A DNA stretch of 64,000 bases, from positions 140,980 to 204,979 of the forward strand of contig NZ_KB893290.1 in NCBI RefSeq assembly GCF_000374065.1, given 5' to 3'. The position numbers and the translations under genes were made by a program. Numbering within the stretch: position 1 is the stretch's first letter; each line of letters begins with the position of its first letter. This DNA is from Spirosoma luteum DSM 19990. GTDB taxonomy: Bacteria; Bacteroidota; Bacteroidia; Cytophagales; Spirosomataceae. Positions 53,834-62,580 of the stretch are shown here, in pieces. The notes under the pieces were generated by a model, which worked only from the letters and a program-made list of their open reading frames with translations, was not told where the DNA came from and ran no database searches.

Positions 53834-53880
53834 CGGTTTACGGTTTACGGTTAGCTGACGCACTCGTAAACCGTAAACCG
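53834..53880. repeat. Inverted repeat of TTTACGG units
   Basis: Perfect 16-base arms CGGTTTACGGTTTACG (53834-53849) and CGTAAACCGTAAACCG (53865-53880), 10 bases after the deacetylase stop. The loop contains AGCTGACGC, a word also found in the repeat at 36767. Confidence 0.85.
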
Positions 53881-54002
53881 AACTCTACAGACCCGTAAAA
53901 CTTCCCGCCCGCCTGATGCCTACTACAACGTACGGCAAGGCGAATTTGTCGGGTACAGTTCCATTGGTATAGCCCGTGCCCCTATACCAGGCGTGCCCCT
54001 TC

Positions 54003-54323
54003 CTACTTTATTTTTCCGCAAAACAGGGTGGCCGCTTTCCAGTCTCTTCGGCCATTTTGTCCGGCACGAGAATTCATTAAGTGGGAGCAACACCTGAATA
54101 CTATCTTTCCTGTGTGCTTTTCCAGGCACACGTTGTCTAACATTATACCACTCGTCAACTTCGAGCCAGCGAATGACGGTGGTGAAAAACGACAGTGAAC
54201 CGGCTCAGGTAATCGTCGTTGGCCAAACCGAGTAACATTCGTGTTGAACGCAACAAAAACGCCCATTGCAAGGACCAGAAGAACAAAAGACCTCGATAAA
54301 ACTTTTAGCCGTTTTTTTAGCAT
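54003..54323 (-). other. Gene-poor stretch with a possible decayed small ORF
   Basis: Between the inverted repeat at 53834 and the gene at 54491 there is no clear gene. The best frame on the minus strand encodes 106 residues starting MLKKRLKVLSRSFVLLVLAMGVFVAFNT, which looks like a real signal anchor, but the remainder resembles nothing and has no domain. It may be the 5' remnant of a membrane-anchored protein. No riboswitch-like sequence was found before 54491. Confidence 0.25.
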
Positions 54324-54490
54324 TCATCACAGAGATTTCGGACGCAGGAAGTATTTCACCCCCGTCGATTGCTTATAAAACATACTTCAGATGATATGCA
54401 GACAGCCAAATGGCCCGATAACGCTGTTTAAATCTGTAAAAACCTTATACGTTCAGGATAGTTAAATTAGCCGTAACAGCGCTGTAGTGT

Positions 54491-55450
54491 ATGAAAACAA
54501 TTATTCGCCTGGCTCTCGACCGCACCCCCAATACCAACCATACCGGTTTTTACGTTGCTCTGGCCAAGGGTGCCTACGAGCAGGCCGGTCTTGATGTGCA
54601 GTTTGTTTCTCCCGATGAAGAAGACTACCAGAAAATGCCTGCCCGACGGGTTTCGCAAAGCGATGCGCACCTAGCGATAACTCCGTCAGAAAGTGTTATA
54701 AGCTACCAGACAAATGGTGTTCCGCTGGTAGCGGTGGCCACCGTACTCGCCCGCGATATCAGTGCCATTGTTACCCTGAAAGAAAGTGGAATCGAACGAC
54801 CGCAGCAACTGGACGGCAAAGTGTATGCCTCCTACGGCGCCCGTTACGAAGAGGATATTATACGGCAGCTGATTCAGAATGACGACGGCCGGGGAACCTT
54901 CGTAGCGCACAAATCGGCCTGGACGGGTATCTGGAAGTCGTTGGTAACCCGCGAAGTCGATGCGGCCTGGGTTTGGCTGACCTGGGAGGGTGTGAAAGCC
55001 TATATCGATGGGGTTGATCTGAACCAGTTTTTGTTTGATGAATACGAAATTCCGTACAGCTACAATCCGGTACTAACGGCTCACCGCGACTGGGTCAACG
55101 AAAATAGCGATGCCCTGCGCCTTTTTCTGGAAGCAACGGCGGCTGGTTTCCAGTTTGCCGCCCGGAACCCCGACGATGCTGCCCGGATTCTTATCAAAAC
55201 GGCCAACCACCCTACGCTCAACAACCGTAATTTTGTGGAGCAGAGTCAACAAATGGTTTCGGGCTATTACCTGAACCCCGAAGGACAATGGGGCCATATG
55301 CACCGCAACATCTGGGTATCGTTCGTCAATTGGATGATACGGAACCGGATGCTAACGGATTCCACCGGCGAATTGATCCAGAAAATGGATGTTGATAGCC
55401 TGTTCACCAACGAATACCTGGAAACCGTACCGGCCGGTATTCGCTGGTAA
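54491..55450 (+). CDS. THI5/NMT1-like periplasmic-binding-fold protein without signal peptide
   Basis: 319 residues beginning MKTIIRLALDRTPNTNHTGFYVALAKGAYEQAGLDV, the NMT1/THI5 opening (family members usually read LDWTPNTNH; here Arg replaces Trp). Later elements are DAHLAITPSESVISYQTNGVPLVAVA and WTGIWKSLVTREVDAAWVWLTWEG. There is no signal peptide and no ABC permease or ATPase nearby, so it is probably cytoplasmic. Fungal THI5 makes the thiamine pyrimidine; the CCCFC iron motif of that enzyme is not present here, so the role (pyrimidine synthesis, binding, or other) is open. A deleted copy follows immediately. Confidence 0.8.
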   Translation: MKTIIRLALDRTPNTNHTGFYVALAKGAYEQAGLDVQFVSPDEEDYQKMPARRVSQSDAHLAITPSESVISYQTNGVPLVAVATVLARDISAIVTLKESGIERPQQLDGKVYASYGARYEEDIIRQLIQNDDGRGTFVAHKSAWTGIWKSLVTREVDAAWVWLTWEGVKAYIDGVDLNQFLFDEYEIPYSYNPVLTAHRDWVNENSDALRLFLEATAAGFQFAARNPDDAARILIKTANHPTLNNRNFVEQSQQMVSGYYLNPEGQWGHMHRNIWVSFVNWMIRNRMLTDSTGELIQKMDVDSLFTNEYLETVPAGIRW

Positions 55451-55473
55451 ACGAATCCGGCTGTTACCTGGAA

Positions 55474-55655
55474 ACTAGTATCCGTCTGGCGCTAAACTGG
55501 GCTCTAAATACGAACCACACCGGATTTTACGTAGCCATTGTTACCCTGAAAGGCAGTAGTTTCGACCGGCCCGGTCGGTTGAATGGGAAAGTGTATGCGT
55601 CTTACGTAGTGCGGTACGAAGGCGATAGTATTCACTACTGGTTTGCACAAACGCA
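55474..55655 (+). pseudogene. Deleted second copy of the THI5-like gene
   Basis: Twenty-odd bases after the stop of the intact gene, the frame reads IRLALNWALNTNHTGFYVA and then jumps straight to IVTLKGSSFDRPGRLNGKVYASYVVRYEGDS. Against the intact gene this joins residue 23 to residue 92, an in-frame loss of 69 codons (207 bases). No ATG is visible at its start, and similarity fades after residue 125 of the parent, just before moaA on the other strand. It is a non-functional remnant of a tandem duplication. Confidence 0.88.
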
Positions 55656-55669
55656 ACCGGCATCTGCTC

Positions 55670-56650
55670 TCACCCCCCAATGGTCGACATGGATTCCGTT
55701 ACGGTGCTCCGTTTTTTCTCGGCTTCAAAACCGTTGAGCGGGCGGTGCGCGAAGGCTTTTAGAAAAGCTGCGGTTAATCCATCGTCCGATGCACCGGACC
55801 GCAGCAGTGCCCGAACGTCCAGCACGCCATCGTCGTACAGGCAGGTTTTGAGCGTCCCCTGCGCCGTCATACGTATGCGGTTGCAGGTCCCGCAGAAGGT
55901 ACGGCTGAAAGCGGCAATAACCCCGATTGTACCCTGATGGCCCGGAATCTGGTAGTTAGCCGAGGTCGAAAAGGGCGGGTCAGGAAGCTTTTCCAGGGCC
56001 GGAAACTGGCTCCTTATTTCGTCGATGATGCGGTTGTGCGTCCAGTGCAGCACGGGGTAATGGCTCCCCTCACCATTGAACGGCATTTCTTCGATGAAGC
56101 GCACATCAACAGGCATGGTCCGGGTCAGGTCGGCCAGCGGAATCAAGTCCTGCGTGTTCTGTCCATCCATCACCACCGCGTTTATTTTTGTTTGAATACC
56201 AGCGTCCAGCAACGCGTCGAGGGTTTTCAGCACGGCGGGCAGTTCATCACGGCGGGTAATGGTGCGGAACCGTTCGCGGTCCAGAGTATCCATGCTCAGA
56301 TTAACGGACTTAACGCCCAGGGCCGCCAAATCGGCAACGTGGGGAGCGGTCAGTACCCCGTTTGTAGTCAGGGAAATGTCCTTGAGTCCATCAATAGCTG
56401 CCAGACGGTGTAGAAAATCCATCAACCCTGCCCGCACGAATGGCTCTCCCCCCGTAATCCGCACTTTCTCTACGCCCAAACGAGCCAGCACCCGAACAAG
56501 TCGCTCCATTTCTTCGTAGGTCAGCACCTGACTTTTGTGGAGGTATTTGATGCCTTCTTCGGGCATGCAGTAAAAACACCGCAGGTTGCAGCGGTCTGTC
56601 ACTGCCAGCCGGAGATAAGTAATAGGACGGTTGTGGTTATCGTAAATCAT
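55670..56650 (-). CDS. moaA: GTP 3',8-cyclase MoaA
   Basis: 326 residues from MIYDNHNRPITYLRLAVTDRC. Radical-SAM cluster CNLRCFYC (Cys21, Cys25, Cys28), the GGEPF strand, the second cluster C-x2-C-x13-C in TFCGTCNRIRMTAQGTLKTC, and the C-terminal MSTIGG double glycine needed by MoaA. It converts GTP to the cyclic precursor of molybdenum cofactor synthesis. A start seven codons earlier is possible. No other moa gene is in the window apart from moeB at 35.6 kb. Confidence 0.95.
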   Translation of the reverse strand: MIYDNHNRPITYLRLAVTDRCNLRCFYCMPEEGIKYLHKSQVLTYEEMERLVRVLARLGVEKVRITGGEPFVRAGLMDFLHRLAAIDGLKDISLTTNGVLTAPHVADLAALGVKSVNLSMDTLDRERFRTITRRDELPAVLKTLDALLDAGIQTKINAVVMDGQNTQDLIPLADLTRTMPVDVRFIEEMPFNGEGSHYPVLHWTHNRIIDEIRSQFPALEKLPDPPFSTSANYQIPGHQGTIGVIAAFSRTFCGTCNRIRMTAQGTLKTCLYDDGVLDVRALLRSGASDDGLTAAFLKAFAHRPLNGFEAEKKRSTVTESMSTIGG

Positions 56651-56804
56651 ACGCTGCTGGACTAACACAAAACTACTGTTTTTAATTACAACGAGCAGGG
56701 CAACCCAGGGAGTGAAAGTGTATTTTCACCCATTTATCTTTAATCATATTCGCCGGGCTGTTCAGGCGCTGACCATATACTTATAATTTGTGGCGATTAA
56801 TTAG

Positions 56805-56812
56805 TACTTTTG
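56805..56812 (+). promoter_or_regulatory. Putative -7 box deciding the start of the next gene
   Basis: TACTTTTG, a TAnnTTTG match, lies inside the longest reading frame of the next gene and 23 bases before the TTG at 56836, so translation probably starts at that TTG. Confidence 0.45.
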
Positions 56813-56835
56813 ATTCAGGTCTACCTCCCGTTATT

Positions 56836-57375
56836 TTGAAGAAACTAGTTTCCATCGGTCTCTTTGCCCTCCTTGTGTACCATACACTGGCTTACGTGCT
56901 GGTGTTTGTGGGTACGTGGTGGCAGGCAGAGCACGACCTGTCGGAGCGGCTTTCGGTATATCGGTCGGTGGATAGTATGGTGGAGTTTCAAATCCCCCTG
57001 AAAGACAAGCTCGATGCGAATGCCATTACCCGTACCACGGCGGATGGTTTCAGCTACCGGGGGCATTATTACTCCGTTGTCAGCATTGACGTTGTGGGCG
57101 AAATGCTGCACATCGCGGGGCTGGAATCGACAAGCCCTTCGTTCTGGCAAAGTGATTTGCTGTCGTTCCTGAACAACCACGTTGCCGGTGCTGCCGACTC
57201 GCATCAAAAGGCCAATCAATTCCTCAAATATCTGCTGAAAGAATACTCGCCAACAGCGCGGGCTATTTTTAGTTTCCTCTCCCCCAGCTGGCGCGAGGCC
57301 ATTCGTATACCCAGCCATTTTTTCGTGGTTGCTACGCGTGCCCTGCCCGTTCATTCGCCCCCGCCCGAGTGCTAA
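56836..57375 (+). CDS. Hypothetical exported protein, TTG start
   Basis: About 179 residues if started at the TTG of TTGAAGAAACTAGTTTCC, which gives a normal signal sequence (KKLVSIGLFALLVYHTLAYVLVFVGTWWQ). No ATG exists in the signal region. The rest (RYRSVDSMVEFQIPLKD-like segment, GHYYSVVSIDVVGEMLHIAGLE) matches no family I know; similar proteins in Cytophagales accompany metal or copper transport genes, but none is next to it here. The next plus-strand gene begins 199 bases downstream; the gap shows nothing. Confidence 0.65.
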   Translation: MKKLVSIGLFALLVYHTLAYVLVFVGTWWQAEHDLSERLSVYRSVDSMVEFQIPLKDKLDANAITRTTADGFSYRGHYYSVVSIDVVGEMLHIAGLESTSPSFWQSDLLSFLNNHVAGAADSHQKANQFLKYLLKEYSPTARAIFSFLSPSWREAIRIPSHFFVVATRALPVHSPPPEC

Positions 57376-57574
57376 GGTTGTTTTCTGTTGCCGACTACTG
57401 TTGTCTACCAGATGTAGCTGATGCGTTACCGCATTGGATACTTGCCGGTGGTTTCATTGTCCGGTAACATCTCTGGTAAGCTGTGCCTCCCGGCCTGGCT
57501 TTCCTCCCTTGTATACTTAAAAACAGGGATCAACTCTTAGTCCATTCAATCTGATTTTTCAGACATTTCCAATC

Positions 57575-58690
57575 ATGAAAACGATTTTTACCGTCGTTCT
57601 GGCAACGGCCTATATACTTATTTTCAATACCGCAACATCGGCGCAGGGTTGCATAGCCGTTCGGCACATGAGTTGTGCGGCTCCGGCTGGTTCTGCCGAT
57701 TACTTCAAACAGCGTACCGGCCATTGGCAGGTATCGGCGGGTTACCGATTCTTTCGGTCTTACAAGCATTTTGTGGGCGACGCCGAGCAGAAACAGCGCG
57801 TAGAACAGGGCACGAACGTAATTAACGTGTCTCACGCGCTCGATTTGGGCATTACCTACATGGTAAATCAACGGCTGTCGTTCTCGGTGAATCTGCCTGT
57901 TCAGGCCAATGACCGTTCGTCTCTGTACGAACATTACGGCAACGCCCTGGCGCAGAACCCCGGTCAGAAACGGTTCCATACTACGTCAAAAGGCATTGGC
58001 GATATACGGATTTCGGGTAGTTACTGGCTGGTCAATCCGGTTAAACTTCCCAAAGCCAATCTGGCCGTTGGATTGGGCGTAAAACTACCAACGGGTAACT
58101 TTGCGGCTACCGACAATTTCCACAAACTGACCAAGGAAGGTCAGGATTACACCATCAACAAACCCGTTGACCAGTCTATCCAGCTCGGCGATGGGGGTGT
58201 AGGCGCCAGCGTCGAATTACAGGGGTATGCCTCCCTATCCAAAACCCTGACGGCCTATGCCAATGGCTTTTACCTGTTCAACCCATGCGAAACGAATGGC
58301 GTTGTTCGTAGTCCCGAATCCACCACGCCCGATTTGGTAACGGGTACTTTCTCCGTAGCCGACCAGTTTGCCGCCCGCGTTGGTCTGAGTCAGTCAATCA
58401 AAGCCGTTCCTGGCCTGGCCATCATGCTGGGTGGCCGGGTAGAAGGCGTCCCGGCTATAGATGCGTTTGGTGGCAGTTCGGGTTTCCGTCGACCCGGTTA
58501 TATCGTTTCCGTTGAGCCCGGTTTGTCGTATATGCGGCACAAAACATCCGTAGCTGCCACAGTACCCATCGCCGTTTACCGCAACCGCATCACCAGTTAC
58601 GCCGACCGGCTGGACCCCCTGGGCCTGAAACACGGCGATGCTGCCTTTGCCGATTATCTGGTATCAATTAACCTCTCACGCTGGTTCTGA
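57575..58690 (+). CDS. Outer-membrane transporter-like beta-barrel
   Basis: 371 residues, signal peptide cut near TATSAQ. Strands such as WQVSAGYRFFRSYKHFVGD, LGITYMVNQRLSFSVNLPVQAN, GIGDIRISGSYWLVNP, ANLAVGLGVKLPTGNFA and the final YLVSINLSRWF fit the MetA/phenol-degradation-type outer-membrane family (12-14 strands). It heads a run of plus-strand envelope genes; an extra Cys-rich N-terminal part (GCIAVRHMSCAAPAG) is unusual. Ligand unknown. Confidence 0.75.
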   Translation: MKTIFTVVLATAYILIFNTATSAQGCIAVRHMSCAAPAGSADYFKQRTGHWQVSAGYRFFRSYKHFVGDAEQKQRVEQGTNVINVSHALDLGITYMVNQRLSFSVNLPVQANDRSSLYEHYGNALAQNPGQKRFHTTSKGIGDIRISGSYWLVNPVKLPKANLAVGLGVKLPTGNFAATDNFHKLTKEGQDYTINKPVDQSIQLGDGGVGASVELQGYASLSKTLTAYANGFYLFNPCETNGVVRSPESTTPDLVTGTFSVADQFAARVGLSQSIKAVPGLAIMLGGRVEGVPAIDAFGGSSGFRRPGYIVSVEPGLSYMRHKTSVAATVPIAVYRNRITSYADRLDPLGLKHGDAAFADYLVSINLSRWF

Positions 58691-58817
58691 TTTACTACCG
58701 GGCGAAGGTCTCTTTTGCTTTCGCCCGGTGCTCACTTCGTACCTTAACTCATTCGTACTGGGGCCCGCCAGCCCATCTGGCGGCTCACGAACGTTGCATT
58801 TAACGACCTTTCAATCA

Positions 58818-59714
58818 ATGAAAAAAGGCATAAGATACCTCATCTTCGCCGTGGTTATACTGTCCCTTCCGGCCAAAGCACAGATGCCCCACGATGCGAT
58901 TTACATGGGTAAAAAACAAATTTGTGTAGCCGGTATGTACGGCTACAGCTCCTGGAATCAGTACTGGGAGAATACGCTTAAGCGGGAAAATCTCAACATC
59001 GGTACGCACATAACCCAGAGCGTAATGCTCATGCCCGCAATTGGTATCAGCAATCGGGTGAACGTTATTCTAAGTATGCCCTACGTATGGACCAGCACCA
59101 GCGCGGGCAACCTGATGGGGCAGCATGGTATTCAGGATCTATCAGTCTGGCTGAAAGTGAAAGCAGTACAGGCAGGTGGATTTTCACTCAATGCCATCGT
59201 AGGCGGGTCTATTCCCCTGGGAAACTACGTACCTAATTTCCTGCCGATGTCCGTTGGGTTACAGTGCCGTACCGTTACGGGACGGTTGCTGGCCAGCTAT
59301 CGGGAATCCAAAACAGGACTGTATCTGACCGCCCACGGCAGTTATGGCTGGCGGAGCAATAGCAAAATAGATCAGGATGCCTACCTGGCTAATGACCGGG
59401 TTTACAATACCAATCAGGTACAGGTACCCAACACGTACGATGCCGCTGTTCGTCTGGGCGTGTTGCGCCGTGTCTGGCAAACGGAAGTATGGGCCGAACA
59501 GGCATCCTGCCTGACTGGCGACAATATCCGCCGGAATGATATGCCTTTTCCTACCAACAACACGCAGATTACTTCTGTTGGCTGGTATGGAAAAGTGCAG
59601 CCTCACAACATCGGCGTAAACGCCCGCGTAGGCTACGTTGTCGATGGCTTAAACGTAGGGCAAAGTACCAGTTATACGCTGGGTCTGCTGTACCAAATCA
59701 ATTTCAAAAAATAG
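58818..59714 (+). CDS. Outer-membrane beta-barrel, copy 1 of the module
   Basis: 298 residues from MKKGIRYLIFAVVILSLPAKAQ; the frame is open 60 codons upstream but without a signal peptide. The barrel contains VMLMPAIGISNRVNVILSMPYVWTSTSAGN and GIQDLSVWLKVKAV, closely echoed in the protein at 61652 (LDLIISAPYIRTQASAG, GLQDVSGTLRW). C-terminal YTLGLLYQINF. It ends 27 bases before the haloperoxidase-like gene and is likely co-transcribed. Confidence 0.8.
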   Translation: MKKGIRYLIFAVVILSLPAKAQMPHDAIYMGKKQICVAGMYGYSSWNQYWENTLKRENLNIGTHITQSVMLMPAIGISNRVNVILSMPYVWTSTSAGNLMGQHGIQDLSVWLKVKAVQAGGFSLNAIVGGSIPLGNYVPNFLPMSVGLQCRTVTGRLLASYRESKTGLYLTAHGSYGWRSNSKIDQDAYLANDRVYNTNQVQVPNTYDAAVRLGVLRRVWQTEVWAEQASCLTGDNIRRNDMPFPTNNTQITSVGWYGKVQPHNIGVNARVGYVVDGLNVGQSTSYTLGLLYQINFKK

Positions 59715-59741
59715 CCGTTCTGAAGAATCAGCCGTAATTAT

Positions 59742-61289
59742 ATGAAAATGTACAATCGAATTTTACTCATTGGCAGTCTCATTGCCGGGTTATCGATGGC
59801 CCTGGCATCCTGCGACAAAACAATCACCGAACCATTACGCGTCGCGTACACGCCCGTTAGCGTGGATGAGAAAGCAGGTACCTGGAAAACGTATGTGCTT
59901 ACCTCGCCAGCCGATGTAACACTGACGGCGCCCTCGGCAACTTCGTCGGCCGCTTATCAGGCCGAATTGGCAGACCTTAAAACAAAATCGGCTACTTTAA
60001 GCCAGGAACAGCAGGAAGCCGTTGTGTACTGGGGTACCGGAGCGGTATACCGCTGGAACGAAATTGCCCGCGAACTGGCCGCCCGCTACAACGTTCCACC
60101 GGCCGCCAATGCCGACGGTAGATACCCCATTCCCGATGCGGCTAATCCGCTGGCCGACCCTAAATTCCCCTTTGCCAACCCGCCCTATACGGCTCGTGCC
60201 CTAGCTTATCTAACTGTGGCTCAGTACGATGCGCTGGTATCGGCATGGAACTATAAGTACCAGTACAAGCGGGCAGCTCCCTCAAAAGTAGATGCCAGTA
60301 TTCGGGTCGCCCTCCCTGCTTCGGCCCTACCGGCTTATCCGTCGGAAGATGCGGTAGTGGCGGCCGCATCGTACACGGTACTGAAAGCCATGTTTCCGGG
60401 AGAAGTACCATTTCTAGACGCCAAACTGGCGGAGCACCAGAACAGCCGCCTATGGGCGGGTATGAACGTAGCCAGTGACCTTGCTGCGGGTATGGACCTG
60501 GGTAGTCAGGTAGCGGCTAAGGTGATGGCCCGTGCCAAAACCGATGGCATGAGTGCCGCCAATAACCAGACGCTGACGGCGGGTATGATCGACGCGGCCA
60601 AAAGCCGCGGGCTAACAGAGATATGGGCGAGTCAGGAAACCCCCGTTCGGGCGCCCATGCTGCCTAACTACGGTGCCGTGCTGAACTGGAATTTCGATGC
60701 CGCTACGAAAGTCAAACTGCGCCCTGTTGCGCCACCGGCCATTGGCAGCGCGGAGTTTACGACTGCTTTGGATGAATTGAAGGCCATCAGCAAAAATCAA
60801 ACCCGTGAACAGGCCCGGATTGCCAATTATTGGTCAGACGGCGCGGGTAGTTATACGCCCCCCGGCCACTGGATGCGCAAAGCGGCTAATGCGGCCAATG
60901 AAGCCAGATACAGCGAAGTCAGGATGGCCCGCACGCTGGCTCTCCTGGGTACTGCATTGATGGATGCGGGTATCTGCTGCTGGGACACGAAGTTTTTTTA
61001 CTACTATCCCCGCCCGCAGCAATACGGCGTAAAAACGACTGTTGGGTTACCCAACTTCCCCTCCTATACATCGGGGCACTCCACCTTTTCGGCGGCTGCT
61101 GCCGTGGTGCTGGGTAGCATTTTCCCCGACCGGGCCGATGAGTTCTGGCAGCAGGCACAGGAAGCCTCCGACTCGCGGGTTTATGGTATGATTCATTACC
61201 GATTCGATTGTACGGCGGGGCTTACCTGTGGCAAAAACATTGGCAGTTACGCAATAGAACGCGGCAAAGCCGATAGATCGGGCCTGTAA
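59742..61289 (+). CDS. Vanadium-haloperoxidase-like lipoprotein (PAP2 superfamily), copy 1, intact site
   Basis: 515 residues. Lipobox MALASC (Cys24). The helical core ends with all three PAP2/vanadate motifs in canonical spacing: K-x6-R-P (Lys417, Arg424-Pro425 in KFFYYYPRP), PSYTSGH (His446), and SR-x5-H-x3-D (Arg479, His485, Asp489 in SRVYGMIHYRFD). The site may hold vanadate for halide oxidation or act as an acid phosphatase; the two cannot be told apart here. It is lipid-anchored, probably facing the periplasm or cell surface, paired with the beta-barrel before it. Confidence 0.9.
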   Translation: MKMYNRILLIGSLIAGLSMALASCDKTITEPLRVAYTPVSVDEKAGTWKTYVLTSPADVTLTAPSATSSAAYQAELADLKTKSATLSQEQQEAVVYWGTGAVYRWNEIARELAARYNVPPAANADGRYPIPDAANPLADPKFPFANPPYTARALAYLTVAQYDALVSAWNYKYQYKRAAPSKVDASIRVALPASALPAYPSEDAVVAAASYTVLKAMFPGEVPFLDAKLAEHQNSRLWAGMNVASDLAAGMDLGSQVAAKVMARAKTDGMSAANNQTLTAGMIDAAKSRGLTEIWASQETPVRAPMLPNYGAVLNWNFDAATKVKLRPVAPPAIGSAEFTTALDELKAISKNQTREQARIANYWSDGAGSYTPPGHWMRKAANAANEARYSEVRMARTLALLGTALMDAGICCWDTKFFYYYPRPQQYGVKTTVGLPNFPSYTSGHSTFSAAAAVVLGSIFPDRADEFWQQAQEASDSRVYGMIHYRFDCTAGLTCGKNIGSYAIERGKADRSGL

Positions 61290-61347
61290 TAAATTGACCA
61301 CCGGGGCCGGCGATCACTACGGTTCGTCTTTATCTCAACCTACATTC

Positions 61348-61394
61348 GCACATCAGGCCGCAGGCACTCCCGCTGGCCTGATGTGCATTTTTTT
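61348..61394 (+). terminator. Intrinsic terminator between the two modules
   Basis: Perfect 12-base arms GCACATCAGGCC (61348-61359) and GGCCTGATGTGC (61375-61386) followed by ATTTTTTT. The 360-base gap (61290-61651) otherwise holds a TACTTTTG box (61625-61632), 20 bases before the next ATG. Confidence 0.9.
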
Positions 61395-61624
61395 GTTTCA
61401 ACCAAACAGCTATAACCTGGTTTAGCCTGCCCTGGGGCTTTGTTTAACCCTTCAATCTGACCGTAACCGGTACCTGCCTACCTTCCACCGTAGGGTAAGT
61501 TCCCGATTTTGGTAGATACCAGTCTGGACTTTCCACGCGTTTAAGCTGATAAGCAGACAATCTTTATTTGTTGACCATTCACGCGGAAAACGAATACCTG
61601 TGCCGCATGCTGAACGGGAACGCC

Positions 61625-61632
61625 TACTTTTG
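61625..61632 (+). promoter_or_regulatory. Putative -7 box of the second module
   Basis: TACTTTTG matches TAnnTTTG; ATG at 61652 follows after 19 bases. With the terminator upstream, the second module has its own promoter. Confidence 0.5.
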
Positions 61633-61651
61633 CATAACCTCCGCTGACTTT

Positions 61652-62563
61652 ATGCGATTACTTACCTATTTCACTACTGCGTTTTTGCTCACACTTACCC
61701 ACCAAACGCACGCCCAGGGACTAGCTCCGGGTATTCTGGATGGTTTCATGAAGGGCCAGCGCAAAGCCAGTCTGGCTATTCTGGCCTCACAGGAAACCTA
61801 CTCTACGTATTACGTTAACACGACTGAAACAAAAAACCCAAATCTCGGCACCGTTACCACCCAGGCGCTCACCGTAGTGGGTACCTACGGGCTGGGCTAC
61901 GACCTCGACCTGATTATATCGGCTCCCTACATCCGGACGCAGGCCAGTGCGGGCTACTTTCCGAAGCAGGAGGGATTACAGGACGTGTCGGGCACACTGC
62001 GCTGGGAAGCTTTCGACTACAAGCTGGGCAAAACCCGGCTCTCCTGGCTGTTTGCTGCCGGGTATTCCATGCCCATGCAGGAGTATGTGAGTGATGCGCT
62101 GGTCAGGCTTGGCCATGGGTCGCGGAACCTGGATGGGCGCACCATGCTGCATTATAAGGCGGGGCCTTTCTTCCTGACGGGTCAATACGGCTACATCCGT
62201 CGCGGACAGGTCACGCTGGACCATGTCGTCAATAACTACGACCCCAGCCAGCTTAACCCGAATAGTGGCATGAAAGTAAACGTACCCGACGTAACTGAAC
62301 TGATTATCCGCACGGGAATCGTTACCACGCGGGCGAGTGTCGACGTTTGGGGCCAGCAACAAACGCCCAGAACGGAGGGCACTAATATTGGGCCCGGTAT
62401 TCCATTCCCAACCAACGGAGTTGGTTTTACGCGGGTGGGCACTACAGCCTGGCTCAGGCTATTTGGCAAAGTAGGGATAACGGCTACGGCCAGCACCACC
62501 CTCAGCGGTCGTAATACCGGCAAATCGACACGTATCAATGGCGGGCTGGTACTCGGCCTGTAA
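61652..62563 (+). CDS. Outer-membrane beta-barrel, copy 2 of the module
   Basis: 303 residues from MRLLTYFTTAFLLTLTHQTHAQ; a longer frame upstream begins at TTG and lacks a signal. It is a relative of the protein at 58818 (shared TQALTVVGTYGLGYDLDLIISAPYIRTQASAG, GLQDVSG, PFPTNGVGFTRVG strands) and ends STRINGGLVLGL. The gene ends 17 bases before the second haloperoxidase-like gene. Confidence 0.8.
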   Translation: MRLLTYFTTAFLLTLTHQTHAQGLAPGILDGFMKGQRKASLAILASQETYSTYYVNTTETKNPNLGTVTTQALTVVGTYGLGYDLDLIISAPYIRTQASAGYFPKQEGLQDVSGTLRWEAFDYKLGKTRLSWLFAAGYSMPMQEYVSDALVRLGHGSRNLDGRTMLHYKAGPFFLTGQYGYIRRGQVTLDHVVNNYDPSQLNPNSGMKVNVPDVTELIIRTGIVTTRASVDVWGQQQTPRTEGTNIGPGIPFPTNGVGFTRVGTTAWLRLFGKVGITATASTTLSGRNTGKSTRINGGLVLGL

Positions 62564-62580
62564 AACTTTATTGGTACAAC

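Noticed and set aside
54324-54490. TPP riboswitch before the THI5-like gene
   Set aside because: No CTGAGA or ACCTGATC-type conserved core could be found.
57530-57979. 149-codon frame antisense to the beta-barrel gene
   Set aside because: The plus-strand gene has a signal peptide and barrel strands; the antisense peptide has none.
58638-58817. 60-residue N-terminal extension of the beta-barrel at 58818
   Set aside because: It overlaps the previous gene's 3' end and lacks a signal peptide, while the ATG at 58818 begins a good one.
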